From: Xylaria sp. FL1777
Lineage: Eukaryota; Ascomycota; Sordariomycetes; Xylariales; Xylariaceae
DNA: 64,000 nt
Direction: 5' to 3'
NCBI GenBank assembly: GCA_022578965.1
Contig: MU400534.1
Coordinates: 310,001-374,000, forward strand
Positions 1-12,000 of the stretch are shown here, piece by piece (position 1 is the first letter of the stretch; every line of letters starts with the position of its first letter). A program made the position numbers and the translations under genes. A model generated the notes under the pieces. That model saw only the letters and a program-made list of their open reading frames with translations, had not been told where the DNA came from and ran no database searches.

Positions 1-1439
1 ACATCGCGAAGAAAGATCTGGAAGTCTGACCAGGTTATACCCTTAGCCAGGTCCGATGCTATCTGACGATAGATTGTCCGGACATCCTTTCTTCGCTTCA
101 TCTCACTGACAAAAATCTGAAATTCAGAGAAATTGAGCTGATGCGTATTGGTCTTGGCGGCGATGGTAAACTTATTCCGGAGCTCTTTTTGCGCCATGTG
201 TATGTGCAAAATTCGACAAACTCGTTCAACGCCGGAGAAATCAATCTTCTGCTCATCTGGGTAGTGCAGTTTATTACCAAACTGTTTTGCCATTTCGCTG
301 TTCCAGAAACTGCGAACAGCAGTCTCGTTGAACGCCATAAGTGATGCCATGTGAAGTTCTCGGTGCTTTGAAATTGAATCCAAAGCTGTCACCCACTGCG
401 TAAACGTTTCCTCATCCTCGGCGATGAGGTGCATCTGTTTGCTTCTAGACGTATCCGGCAATGCATAGAAGATGGTAAAGAAACGTCCTTCATCTGAATC
501 GGGAACACCATAATCAAGACGGTATTGCCGGGTGTCCGAGCCTATCCTGACATCTTTGATATCATCGATATATATGCATTTCGAAGACCGTCCCTTATCC
601 CAGGAGATCTTGCCGGCGTTTGACTCAAGTGTAAATAGCATGCGCTTATACTTCTTCTTCTTGGATACTTTGGTAAGCATGGTCCCCTTGATGAGTGCAC
701 GAGGTAATACTGGGCCATCGCGAGCATCACAGTTGGAGAAGGATCCAGTGATGGAAGGCGCGTTGCTGTTGCATGATGGTTCTCGTGTTGTAGCGTCGGT
801 GGTGCCAAAAGTGAACTCGCTGGCCTCATCGTGTATCTCTTCGTCGGAATCGGTCATCACGATATCAGCAGGAGCGGTGTTGGTACTATCGCTTCTTCGT
901 CTCAGAATACCAGGACCGAGGCTAACATCTCGACTATTCGCTGCGGTGGACGACTGTCGCCGGGTCCTTGAAAATTTATTCGAGAATCGCCTAATCAAGC
1001 CTTTCCCGGCAGAGGCCGCGTTCATGGCCTCAGGAGGCATCGTGCCGTTACTCCCATTGAGTACGCCGGCACCAATAGAGCTGATGCTGGGCTTGCGGCT
1101 GAGAAGGGGATCACCTAGGTGAAAAGGTGGAGGAGGAGGGAATATATCAACATCTCGGTTGCGGAACGAGTCCGGAGAGGGCTGGACAGAGCTACTTGTG
1201 GTCAAGGCAGAGTTCTCTGGGGACAGCAAGGGGGAGACGTTGTGAGAACCCGATGCAGCGGTTGACGCACTTATAGCCGAAGTAGGTAATACATTAGTCT
1301 GTAGACTAGGTTGATGGGTGGTTTGGACTCGGCTGGGACGGGTCCTTCGCAACGCAGTGCCCTGGCCAGCCATGACGGGTGTGCCTGGCGAGGGCTGGCC
1401 GTCTAGGCTGGGGAGTGCAGGATTCCTGGTCGAAGGCAT
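1..1439 (-). CDS. plc1: phosphoinositide-specific phospholipase C, N-terminal part (partial)
   Basis: The reading frame is open without a stop from an ATG at 1437-1439 (context CACCATG) to the window edge, giving 479 codons; the catalytic X and Y domains would lie beyond position 1. Residues about 1-240 are a low-complexity Ser/Thr/Pro-rich extension with basic patches. About 245-360 read as a PH domain (start IKGTMLTK, a Lys-rich strand KKKKYKR, and a C-terminal helix with the invariant Trp in FTQWVTALD). From about 390 to the edge there is an EF-hand-like helical segment typical of delta-type PLC (HMAQKELRNKF, NFSEFQIFVSEMKRR, WSDFQIFL). Family knowledge: the enzyme hydrolyses PIP2 to IP3 and diacylglycerol at membranes. 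The PH plus EF-like order and the long disordered N-terminus match fungal PLC1. The identity is confident although the catalytic core is outside the window. No intron is needed in this part. Confidence 0.9.
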   Translation of the reverse strand, partial: MPSTRNPALPSLDGQPSPGTPVMAGQGTALRRTRPSRVQTTHQPSLQTNVLPTSAISASTAASGSHNVSPLLSPENSALTTSSSVQPSPDSFRNRDVDIFPPPPPFHLGDPLLSRKPSISSIGAGVLNGSNGTMPPEAMNAASAGKGLIRRFSNKFSRTRRQSSTAANSRDVSLGPGILRRRSDSTNTAPADIVMTDSDEEIHDEASEFTFGTTDATTREPSCNSNAPSITGSFSNCDARDGPVLPRALIKGTMLTKVSKKKKYKRMLFTLESNAGKISWDKGRSSKCIYIDDIKDVRIGSDTRQYRLDYGVPDSDEGRFFTIFYALPDTSRSKQMHLIAEDEETFTQWVTALDSISKHRELHMASLMAFNETAVRSFWNSEMAKQFGNKLHYPDEQKIDFSGVERVCRILHIHMAQKELRNKFTIAAKTNTHQLNFSEFQIFVSEMKRRKDVRTIYRQIASDLAKGITWSDFQIFLRD

Positions 1440-3100
1440 GGTGTCCAAGATGGGAAATAGGTGTGCCCAGGCGGCGGGAAAAGTGTCATGCGCGGGAAGG
1501 AGGGGACCAGGGAGGTGATGACTATGGACGGATGGTTGGTAATATTGGCTTCATCTTCCTGGACAGTATTGTTATTGATCCACGCCCCGGGGGGCAGATG
1601 GGAATGGTAATGGTGGAGGACCGGGTGGTGAGATGAGACACGGTTCCTTACGTGAGCGCTGGACTTGGGAAGAGCTCGTTAATAACTAAGACTAATAGCG
1701 GGTTCAAGGCTGCAGACCATCTCGGTGCTTTCCACGATGTCGACGGCAGACCGCACCTGCAAGGATATGTAGGCCCCGAGATCGATGTACAGGGCGGTCC
1801 TGAGTACAGACCTCTGACAAAGGTACGTCGAGGTACACTAGACGAGGTCTGGGAGGACCGCGTCTGGCGTGCAGCAGCACGGGGACCAGGACCTGGCTGG
1901 GGTGGACGATGGGCCGATGTTGCAATAGCTCGAGGATGAGGTGGCAGGTAGCATGCAGGTCGCTAGTTTGGGCATGCAGCGAGAGTTGGGGGATTCGCTT
2001 CCAAGGCTTGGATCCTCAGCGTGCGCGCCAGAGGAAGCTGATATAGGGAATTGTGCCCCCTCCCCCCGCAGTGGCAGAACTACGGCTATGTTCTCGAAGG
2101 CCCTTGAGAGCGCCGTCTCGAGGCGTTCAGGGGACTTTGTATTATGACTTGCGTGCACTAACTTGCTGCGAGTGCGGTGCCCGATGCGCTGACGGGCCTG
2201 CACCGCCCGGACAATGCGCAAGGGCGGGAGTGGTGCACTTTTGTATAACACACGATGGCGTCCCAGCAAACACTAGCAGAAATCTAACAAGCCGGAACAA
2301 AGCAGAACAATACAACAACACACAACACAGCACAACACAAAACAAAGGGCTCCGGGAGACAAGTAGTTGTTGTCTACTCGTCCCAACCAACAGCCCGGTT
2401 CCAAGTTGCTGCTGGGTAGTAAGGCAATTAGGTAGTCCAAGAAATAGCAGCCAGGCAAGGGTGATCTCTGTGGCAAGTGATATAAATAAATTGTTGGACC
2501 AGGACCAGCAGCAAAAGTGAGCAAGGGATTGTTGTTGCAAGCCGTCTATTCCTCTGTCTGACAGTGTGGGGAGATGCTGTGTGAAGCCCCAATTGTGTCC
2601 AGTTGTGCAACGCGAAGTGTGAGGAGGGAGATGAGTTGGATGTTGAGAAGGATGCCGCGTGGACTGCGATGTTAGTGAGGTTCTCCGATTGAGTGCGCAA
2701 GGCGCTTTTAGTAGTGGCGACAGAGCCCCGTGGTGGTGCGTTGTAGGGGATGAAAAAAAAAAAAAATATCAACGGGGACCCAGAAAAAAGTAAGGTCGAG
2801 GCGATGACTGGCTCCTCGCCCAAGCTGGAGAAGTGCGGTGTGGATGGAGAGACGAGGGCGGGCGGGCAAGACGGGGTCGGAAATTATGAGCTATTGGGTT
2901 AGCGCATAGTTTATCTTTTGGCAAGGAAGCGCTGTCTGCTGTAGTGTAGGTGTAGGTGCCTAAGACACGAGTGGGAAAATACAGAGAAAAGAAAGACTTA
3001 GACAGAAGGGGCAAAGCAAATGACATGCTCCCTTGAGCGGCCGTCGAAGAATGAACGAATCTAGGTAAATGCAAAAAACAAAAAACTCCGGTGTAACTCA
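1440..3100. other. upstream region of the PLC gene, no gene seen
   Basis: This stretch holds the 5' leader and promoter of the phospholipase gene. It is purine- and pyrimidine-skewed, with A/C-rich runs near 2310-2345 and a 15-A run near 2754-2766. Open frames of up to 155 codons exist on both strands (for example 2053-2520), but they have biased composition, overlap each other and resemble no family, so I treat them as chance. Confidence 0.5.
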
Positions 3101-6100
3101 GACCTACAATTGACAGCGGTGCTACCTCCTACGCAATGTAGGCAAGTAAGTATTTATCTAGATAAACGAGGCAGGTAGAGATGTAGCAGGTCAGGTGGTC
3201 TTGGAGTGATAAGCCTCAATATGCAGAATTGCCTATAAATCGTAGCCGCATGGGATGTAGCAGGTGTAGTTACACACACGGGGAAGAACAATGATACCAA
3301 AAGGATGAAGACGATAGTATCCGAGGACTTGAGGTGTGGTCACGGACTTGGAGCGAGTACCGGGCCGCTTTTATCTCAGTGTGCACTTGCCCACTGTACT
3401 TGGGTTGTTAATCCGCCGTACTGAACTCGCCATAGCTACCTAGGTACCTAAGCTTCGTGCCTACCTAGGCAGGGTTTAGCGGGGTTTGGGTCACCGCGCT
3501 CTAGCGTAGTGCAACAGTACAGGTACTGAGCTACACTTGGCAGCTTCTACTTGGGCATCTAAGCTTGAATGGAGTACCTCTGTGTGACTCGGTACAATCA
3601 GAAACAGTATTCATAGTAGTCGAGATTGAGCGTTGCAAGTTTGATTGGCCCACGGCCAGAGGAATTCTTGGTCAAGATGAGATGAGGGCAGGCTTAGATG
3701 ACGGTTGCTAACAGCTTGTACACGAATAGCATCGATGGATCGAACATGCGGGACTTGCGTACCTACGGAATGACTCGACAACAAGACAACTGTTCACTCT
3801 ACCTACATACCGACACATACCTAGGTAGGTCGTGTGTGGAAAGCAACGAGCACCTATTCATTGCTTGGCATGTGTCCTGCAATTATTCATCGGCCAGGAA
3901 GCAATCTCAAATGACGCTCGCTCAGTGTGACGCTCTTCATGCATCATCAGATCGACTGAACTACGATGGAGCTTCAGTCATCATTCTGTATTCTGTACTA
4001 CCTACGTAAGTAAATAAGTAAGTAAGAGTGCATATCGAGTCGCAATGCCAGTTTACCGCTCTTCACCGTTCTTCACCACCCCCATCTCTTTGTCTGTCAT
4101 CTCACAGCGCAACGAGCAAAGCTTTTGCGCTGGCAAGGGCTTGAGCATTCAGCCTTGATCCCGCGTCGGGATAGGCTGAGGCCAAGGTCGATCATGATGG
4201 CAATTGTTAACCGGCTGTGGAGAAAAACACCAATGACTCTTAATTTGTTGGCGGTCAATGGGGTCGCAAGCCGTACCACGCGAGCGGATGGAGGCTACTT
4301 CTGGGGATGCCAGGCTGGTACCTGAAAGGTAACATCGAACTCAGCCCGAAACTTTAAGATTTCGTCGCGTGCCCTGCCCAGGCGGTCTCTGTCTGTTCGG
4401 AGGTCCCTACGTACAGTGTTAGGGATCCGAATCAATAAAGGACCGTGGGATCCACCGCATAGCAAACACACAAAGGGGCCGGGAGGAAGATGTCGGGACA
4501 GATTATAGGCTCGCTCTGATCCCGGGTAAAAGCCATTGTCCAGACACCACCTCTCGCGGGAGGTGGGGATATCTTGGATAAGATGCATACCCTACCCGAC
4601 CTTAAGCGCTATCAGACTTAGTACCTAACCTGTCTCAGAGCCTCAAGAGGCCACAGCAAAAGCATGTATCGACATACCTGCCCATCTACGGTTGGGGCCT
4701 ACATGTACGTACCCAGGTAGCTGGCCTCCCGGGTACCTTAATTCCAGACCACGAGGCCTGCACTCCGGCCAATAGGCTGCGGGGACGACAGTAGCACTGC
4801 CCTGCCATTTCGCAACTTGTGGCCATTGGCCATTGCTTCAATATCAAATTACGTAGGTGCCAGTAACGTTGGTAACGTGAGTAGCGTCTGAATGGTGTGT
4901 CCCATTTCGGCATCGTCTCTCTCCTCGCCAGTCTTCACTGTTGGTTTCTGACTTGGCATGTTCCATTTCTCCAAAGACAAATAACGTCGGCGCAATAGGA
5001 AATTTTTCCATGGTAAGCTAGTAGGGCTTCACCGTTGTTTCGCCACTACCGTGCTTATCCTCAAGCAACCTAAAATCTTCCGTGGGAATCTTGATTCTCT
5101 ATATATAGACACTCTTTAAAATTAATGATGCTAATGTCTTAGCTTGTATTGAAACTTAGAAATTCATTCGAAATTCGATATTAACCCGTTTAAAAAAAGA
5201 ACATGAAATTACACTACTGGGCTGCTAGTGACCTCGCCTTCCCCAGAAAATGAAACTCGTGAGAGAGAGGGAGAGGGAGGGCAAAAATCCAAGCTACAGT
5301 ACCTAAACTATTATTAGTGGATGCAAGATGCCGGATCCCGAGAAACTGCTCTGTGACGTATTATGGTGATTTTGCTGAGAACGGGTAATGTAAGTACCTA
5401 TGTAGCCTCAGCGCAAAAATACTAATCCTTATGTATCTAATGCCTGTCATCAAACTTGCATGCAGCACAACACGTGCCAAATCACCGATAGACTTGCTCC
5501 TCTATGACAACATCAACATTGGCCTGATCCATATTAGGTAGTCGTATATTTATGTACACCATTCGGATCACTAAGATCGAAGCACGCTCACCTTAGAGCA
5601 TGGAACATGTCTCAGTTAGTAGCCTAATCCCTTAATCTCTCATTCGTCGACGAAAGCGAAGCCAGAAGAATCCTGTACTGCAAAATACACGTGAAGATTC
5701 GACGAGAATAGTAGCGCATTGCACCACGGGTACTTGACAGCACAAGACCACACAATAGCCGGTACCCAAGACACACAAAGTGCCCTAGACGGTACCTATA
5801 CCCTACCCAAGAAAGAACGGTGGACTGCGGCCCATAGTGTATACATTAGAGAGCAGGGGTTTCCATAGGGCCGCCCAGGGATCCAGGGTCTTGCGAAAGC
5901 TGGTCGACAGACGCATAACAACATCATCGATGGGCAATAGGTAAGTGGTAAAAGCCATCGAGCTCCAATCCGCTGCAACGGCGACGGCACAGCGGCTAGT
6001 CCCTCATAATACGATATAATACGGACCTATCAGCCGCTACACACACACTAATGTAAGCCGTCGTCTCAACATGCCACCTACCCTTTGAGTACACAGACAA

Positions 6101-9000
6101 TCCAGGGAAAGGGCCGAAGCTAGGAGACGCATGGTCAGTTTTGCGCAAGTCAACGAAATGCAATGCGCAAAAGCCGAGGTGAGAGGAGAGGACGTCGCTC
6201 TTGGACGTGCAGGTAGGCATTGTACAAACAGAACCGCTGTACCTATCACAATCCTCGTTGCGAGCCGGCACAGGGGTGCGCAGTATAAGGCATGTACGCA
6301 GTATACATGTCCAAGTATGCGTATGAGCACGCAGTAGGTAAGTATGCGTAGGTATGTCAGCACGGAACATATCTCGACCCAGTGGCTGCAGAACATGCAT
6401 CGTCGGTATTGACATCCCCAATCGACGACGCCAGCTTAACCAACGATCCCGAAAAGGCCAATGCCTATGCGCGCTCGCAGTATCGCACTCGCTGGAATGT
6501 ACAGCACTTCGCACAAGTATGGGTATACCGGTATACAGCTACATACAACTTATTTACGCATCCTATCAGTTTTCGTAGAGGTCAATCCGGCCCACGTTCG
6601 CAGGACTTGCGTGCGCGTCGCCGTCACCTGACAGTCAATGGCTCTTCATCGCCCAAGCCCTGCCCATGTCCTCACCCCTCTTCAACCTATCGTGGCAGTT
6701 AGCAGCGGCAGTGTTGATCCAGGATAGCGCCAACAGACGGCGCCAAACATTCGCAGCACGCCAATAGGTACGCCAACAATACACGTAAGTGGTGTAAGTA
6801 GGTGGACCTGGTGTCAGTCCGATGGCCAGAAACAAAACCGTTACACGACCCTATCGCCTGGCTCTTGTTTCATCCTACGCTGGACACTGCCCAAGGATCA
6901 TCCGTTGTACAACTGATGTCCAGCGTGTTGTCTCTTACCCATCCAACTTGTCGAACCAAACCGCCCGAGGCTCCTCTGCTATTGGAGAAAGGCCTCTAGG
7001 ACGTTGCCCTTGGCCCCTCACCGACTTCTCACGGCATGGTAATCGTTCCTGGGCGCTGCCTGGGTATCACCGCACTGCATCTGGCGAGGCGGGATTCCAT
7101 GGAAAGAACCCCAAGTAAACGAGCAACATAGTAGAGAGCCTGTCGGATGCATTGGAAGCTCATATGAGGCCTCTCTCCAGTTAGGCCGATGTGGAGTTGG
7201 AGCCAAACGTGCGCCACACGAGTCGTCACTATCATACGATTGATTCTCCTGAGGCGAAATGGATAGGTGTTGGTGAGTAGATGGCAGCTCGGCACATACG
7301 CTACCCAGCACGCTTCTCCCCATCGTACCCTTCCTAGGACACTTCTAGGACGTACCTAGGTACTGTACCTGGAACGACCACGATTTGTTACTGTTCAATG
7401 TAGCACCCTCCTCATATTGATCTTCCCCAGAGATCTCCCCATGGCTTGAAACACGACAATTAGCATCGATTACGTCAAGGGTCCCTGATTGTCCCGTCCT
7501 GCACCCGTTTCCCATTTAACGTTCTCCACATGATTGATCGGGCCCCATCATCTCGCGACAACGGACGAGGACATGTCGTGCTTATCCTTATTATCTACAT
7601 GCCATCGTGCATGCCGTTCTAGAAATAAGCATTTTTAACAGCAGCCAGCCCGAAACGCTGGTCGCCTACCACATGCTTATCAATTCAAACCTACACGGTA
7701 CAGCAGACTAGATAGCGCCGGTGTTAATTGAGCACGCCGTTTGAGTTCGGATAGCCTCGAGTTATTAGTCACCGGATTTTCAATGAACGGGTGCCATCCT
7801 CCAATCAATAAGCATGAGTCGGCCTGAATCGGCCGCGGCAGTATCAGTGCATTCCCAGTGGCGGCATTGTTGAACATTGGGTTCTACTAGAGGAGGAACG
7901 AATGTAGCCCACCGAGCCTGTGGATACAGTGTTACTTCGGTAATGACGGTGGGAGCTCTCTTGAATGCTAGCCCAGCGTGTGGTCTCATTCCATCTTCCA
8001 AATCATCAATGTGACACTAGATAGCGTGACCTGACGTTGCTGTGATTTCATTTCCCTTCTCCCTCCGCAGGGACTATTGAAAAAAACACACTTGTTGCTA
8101 TGTACGCTGTGTCACTTAGAGACATGTCACGCCGCGCTCTACACTCCTGTCTCAAACTCGAGGCCCAGACAATAATTTAATTATATTTTAATGCTGCGAC
8201 ATTAGTACAATTCTGTAGGCGAGGTCCATTTTCCTCACCCTTTTCTCCCTTGCTTCTTTTCCAGAACACTAGGTTATACAAGTCATACCCTCTTGTCAAT
8301 ATATCAGTAGCAGATGTTATCACCTTCTGTTTTGGACTGCTGATTAATTATTGGGCTGCCCTATAAAACATTGTAACTGAATACGACGTCGAATAAGATT
8401 TTTCAATAGCTACATCCAATGGTAGGATTTCTCCAGAAGGCCTTTGCAATTGGTCGTTTTGTCCTCCGTCATCGACTGACTTGGTGCCACCGATGGTTAG
8501 CTTACACCGTTGTAGTGCAAAGGTGACCACGACTAGGGTAAATGCTTCGCTACGTGCACTTCAGGTGGACCGTAGAATGTCACGAGGACTAAATAAATAT
8601 ATTATGGTTCCTATCAGATTACACGCCGGTTAAGCTGCCCTTTATGCGTTAGCGATTTCAGTGGCAAGAAACCGAAAGACGATGCTGCAGCATGCGCCCC
8701 GAGATTGTCCACCCCGCGAAACCCTGACTCCGCCCGGCAAATGGATCTTGCCGCGTCAATATATTCGTTGTCGCTGTAAACCTTTGCAAGGGTTTCGAAA
8801 TCGCGCTGATAACATGCCTAAGGCACCCTTCGCGTAGATGCTCCAGTTTGAACTCCTTTTTTAGGAATGCTGTTCGTCTGATTGTCGGCTACCTGAACCG
8901 TAAACCGAACAGACGTTTTACTTGGCCTTCCCTCAGGTCTTGTTCATCATTGTCGATCTACCACGTTTTTGCCAAGCATCGTCACACAACATTCTCGCTT
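3101..9000. other. gene-poor intergenic DNA with TACCTAGGTA-type microrepeats
   Basis: I see no convincing gene in this stretch. Short open frames (60-172 codons) occur on all six frames without family resemblance. Degenerate CCTA/TAGG motifs recur, for example at 3438-3476, 3803-3831 and 7338-7374; they are near-palindromic around CCTAGG and TACCTAGGTA. There are also AT-rich islands near 5100-5200 and 8160-8200. Composition is otherwise mixed, without heavy repeat-induced AT enrichment. Confidence 0.4.
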
Positions 9001-12000
9001 ATTGCGGCTCGACAGAAATGCATGGCATGGAGAACCACTGCTATGCTGTCTGCTCCCTTTCCAGACTTGGAAATTGTCGAAGCGGAGATGGACCCCGAGC
9101 AAAGCCAATACAGGCGCACATCTCTACGTCAGGATAACATTCGAAATGTGCAGGATGCAGCCCGCCTTATACGAGGTTAACCGCATACCGTACTCCCGTA
9201 TATGGTCACTCTATCCGGTGCTGAGTTCGTGCTGTCTATCTCAGGGTAAGGGTACAGAGTAGTAATTGAGCTAATTCATCATGAGCACAGAGGAACGACT
9301 CGGACGATGGTTCCTGTCGGATGACCTCCGCGAGGCGACATATCATGCCATGATACATCGCAACCTTGTCTGGTTTCCGCAGCGTCGTAATGAGTTGTGT
9401 AGATGTTCCCATAACATACGTCTATTCGAACGACAAGGCCGTGGGACGGGACTGTCCGTGGGCGCGTTGCTCAGCATATACAGACTGCACCCTGCGGCTG
9501 CAACCAGGCAATTTGTATTTATATGAAGGTCCTACAAGGCCCACGGTTCGGATGCACTGCTACAACGAAATGGGATAGAGAACAGCATGCACCAAGCTCA
9601 ATCCACGTATGCGTACCAGGCAGATCTTCGATAATAAAAATGTGATGCAGCACGTCGCGGGATATACTTGTTCTTGACCTAGTAGTCCGCAGTATAGGAC
9701 AAGGCTCAACCCGTCCTAAAACACCAGCAAGTACGAATTGTTCAATCAACATAAATGTATCATCTCAGTACTGGCTGACTGGTTGACAAGCCTTATGATC
9801 AGCCCCTCCGTTGCCTTAAGAAGCTGCACCTTCACCAAGTTGTGTTGTCGATTACCATTAGCAGACATCCCAAGCAGGAGATCTTCGCCCTGATGAGGCA
9901 GAAGACATGCAGAAATAGGCCGCTTGCGTGGACAATCGAATGGTCAGCAGCAACACCTACTAGACGACCTAGCCTTCCGGCAGCTAGCTTGTCACCTCAA
10001 CCGAAACGAGAGTTATGCAGCGTGCTGAGCCCAGTGGGTAGATGAGGTGCCAATATATGTAGTAAAACGGAAAAGAAGGGAACACAAGGGTTCTCCTTTT
10101 GGCTCCTCGGCCTGTTTCCCTATCGTCCTTTTTTTTTTCCCTTTGCCAATTTCTTCCCGTTGTCTTCGCGCTCCGTTCTATAATAATAATAATAAACGGG
10201 TACTAATTTCTCCGTCTTCTCCCTGGTATTACCGATATCAAGGACGGGGGAACTCAGAAGACTTTTAGTGTATAAATCTGACATTACCAAAGCGCACTAC
10301 CTTCATGCATCATCACACTACATACCTACCTTGACCATTTAATATGGAACAGGTATTTAGTGGAGATGGGTACTTGGAGGCGATGCAGCCACGTCGAAAG
10401 ATTACCATAAGCGGATCATTTCAGCGCGATTGGCCAATGGGATCGCTCGAATCTATCACTTTACGCCTCCCAAGGCAGCGAAAAAAAGTCCCTCGGACCC
10501 GACATTACCTCTGGAAAAAAACGATAACTCACCTAGTAACTCACTTACTACCTGCCTAGTATGTGCACGGGGATTGCGTCGCTCGCAGACCGGCGCTTCG
10601 TCTGGCGCATTCGCGCTGCCAGGTGGGAAATTGACTCACGTTAGAGTCAACGTCAGTCGTGCCGTGCCGGTACAGGAGCCGATATGCCACGAGAACTATA
10701 CCCTGCAGTACATCCACCAGTTCAATCCGCGCTCATTGCTGCTCCTCGAGGGCATTTGCGGGCGAGGATCACACGGATATCTCCAGGGATATGCAAACCG
10801 CCTGTTGCTGCTGCGACGGGCCTTCTGCTGTGCGGAGTTTGGCGCAGACATTCACCAGAGTTAGCCGCAGCCAATACTGACTGACACCGATCCCTCTCAT
10901 CTCCCAACAACCCCTCGCAACCAAAAGAGGAAACAAAAAAAAAATACACATAACGGTGTGCCTTGCCTAGCGCTCCCGTCAAGCCCACATAGCGGTCTCG
11001 TGAATGTGTCTCTTACTGCGTAAGGTCGGTTCGAGCCACTACGAAGAGCCAGGCTAAGCTAGCGCGGGTTTACAAGGACCTTAATCTCCAAAGTTTCGAG
11101 CCACAGATAGCAAGGTTAGCCATGCACGAATTGCCTACACTACGCTACCTCAATGCATATCATCTTGCTTTGCCTGTGGAGGGCCTGGGAGCATGGGGCG
11201 ACGGAGATAGTATCCTGGCACGGCCCCGGGTCATCTAGGCTGTGTCCTAAGTATGTTACTACGTACAGGACTCTGTACAGAACTATGTACAGGACTACGC
11301 AGTACGTACAGGACTACGTACACTTGGCGGAGTGATAGACGTCTTTGGAAAAGCCCTCCACCTTCTACCTAATACCTACGCATACTTACGCATACCTAAT
11401 ACCTACCTACACACACACAATATGTAGTCACCCCACGCTAGTCGCTGGCGCCCGGCATCCACACCGTGATACAGAACAGTAATGCGCATCCGAGAACGTA
11501 TGCTATATCGCGTTTATGGGGACTTGCTGCGAAGAAGATAGTGTTTCGGCTGCCGATATTCCGAGCCTTTGGGCCGTGCTTACAGCGTTGGCGGATTGAA
11601 CTCTCCTCGATTGAAAGCCGCCGAGGCATGGGACCGCTTTAGCGCGGGATGGGCAACTTACGCGCAGAGAGAAGACGTTTTTCAACTCCCGTGGTGGATT
11701 CGACGTGGACGATGATGTCAGCGCTTCTCCTCCGCAGTACGTGTACTCCGTTGGGCACGCTGAAGGATCAATCTCGGTGCCGCTCCACCATCTAGTATAC
11801 CCTATACCCTCTTATCTTATCGACGTCGTCACGATCCTCCCGAGCTGGTGAGGCACTATAAGGGTATAGCATTGTCACTCGCAGGTTCCGAACCAAACCT
11901 CAAGTTGAAGCTATCCCATGCGGTCACCTATCAACTGAGGCGGACCCCACCTGCGTGGTGTGGTTCTTGCAGGAGCTCACGGATCACATGAGAAGAGTTT

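Noticed and set aside
532..1122. 196-codon plus-strand open frame
   Set aside because: It is antisense to the PLC gene, whose minus-strand frame encodes a recognisable PH domain; the plus frame has no domain.
2053..2540. Overlapping 130-155-codon frames on both strands
   Set aside because: They have biased A/C-rich composition upstream of PLC, no domain, and frames on opposite strands of similar length.
10430..10864. 144-codon plus-strand open frame
   Set aside because: It has no recognisable motif and other frames of 66-88 codons overlap it on both strands; it is compatible with chance in GC-balanced DNA.
10980..11060. GGTTCGAGCC resembling a tRNA B box
   Set aside because: The bases on either side cannot form a T-stem, and no acceptor or anticodon stem fits upstream.
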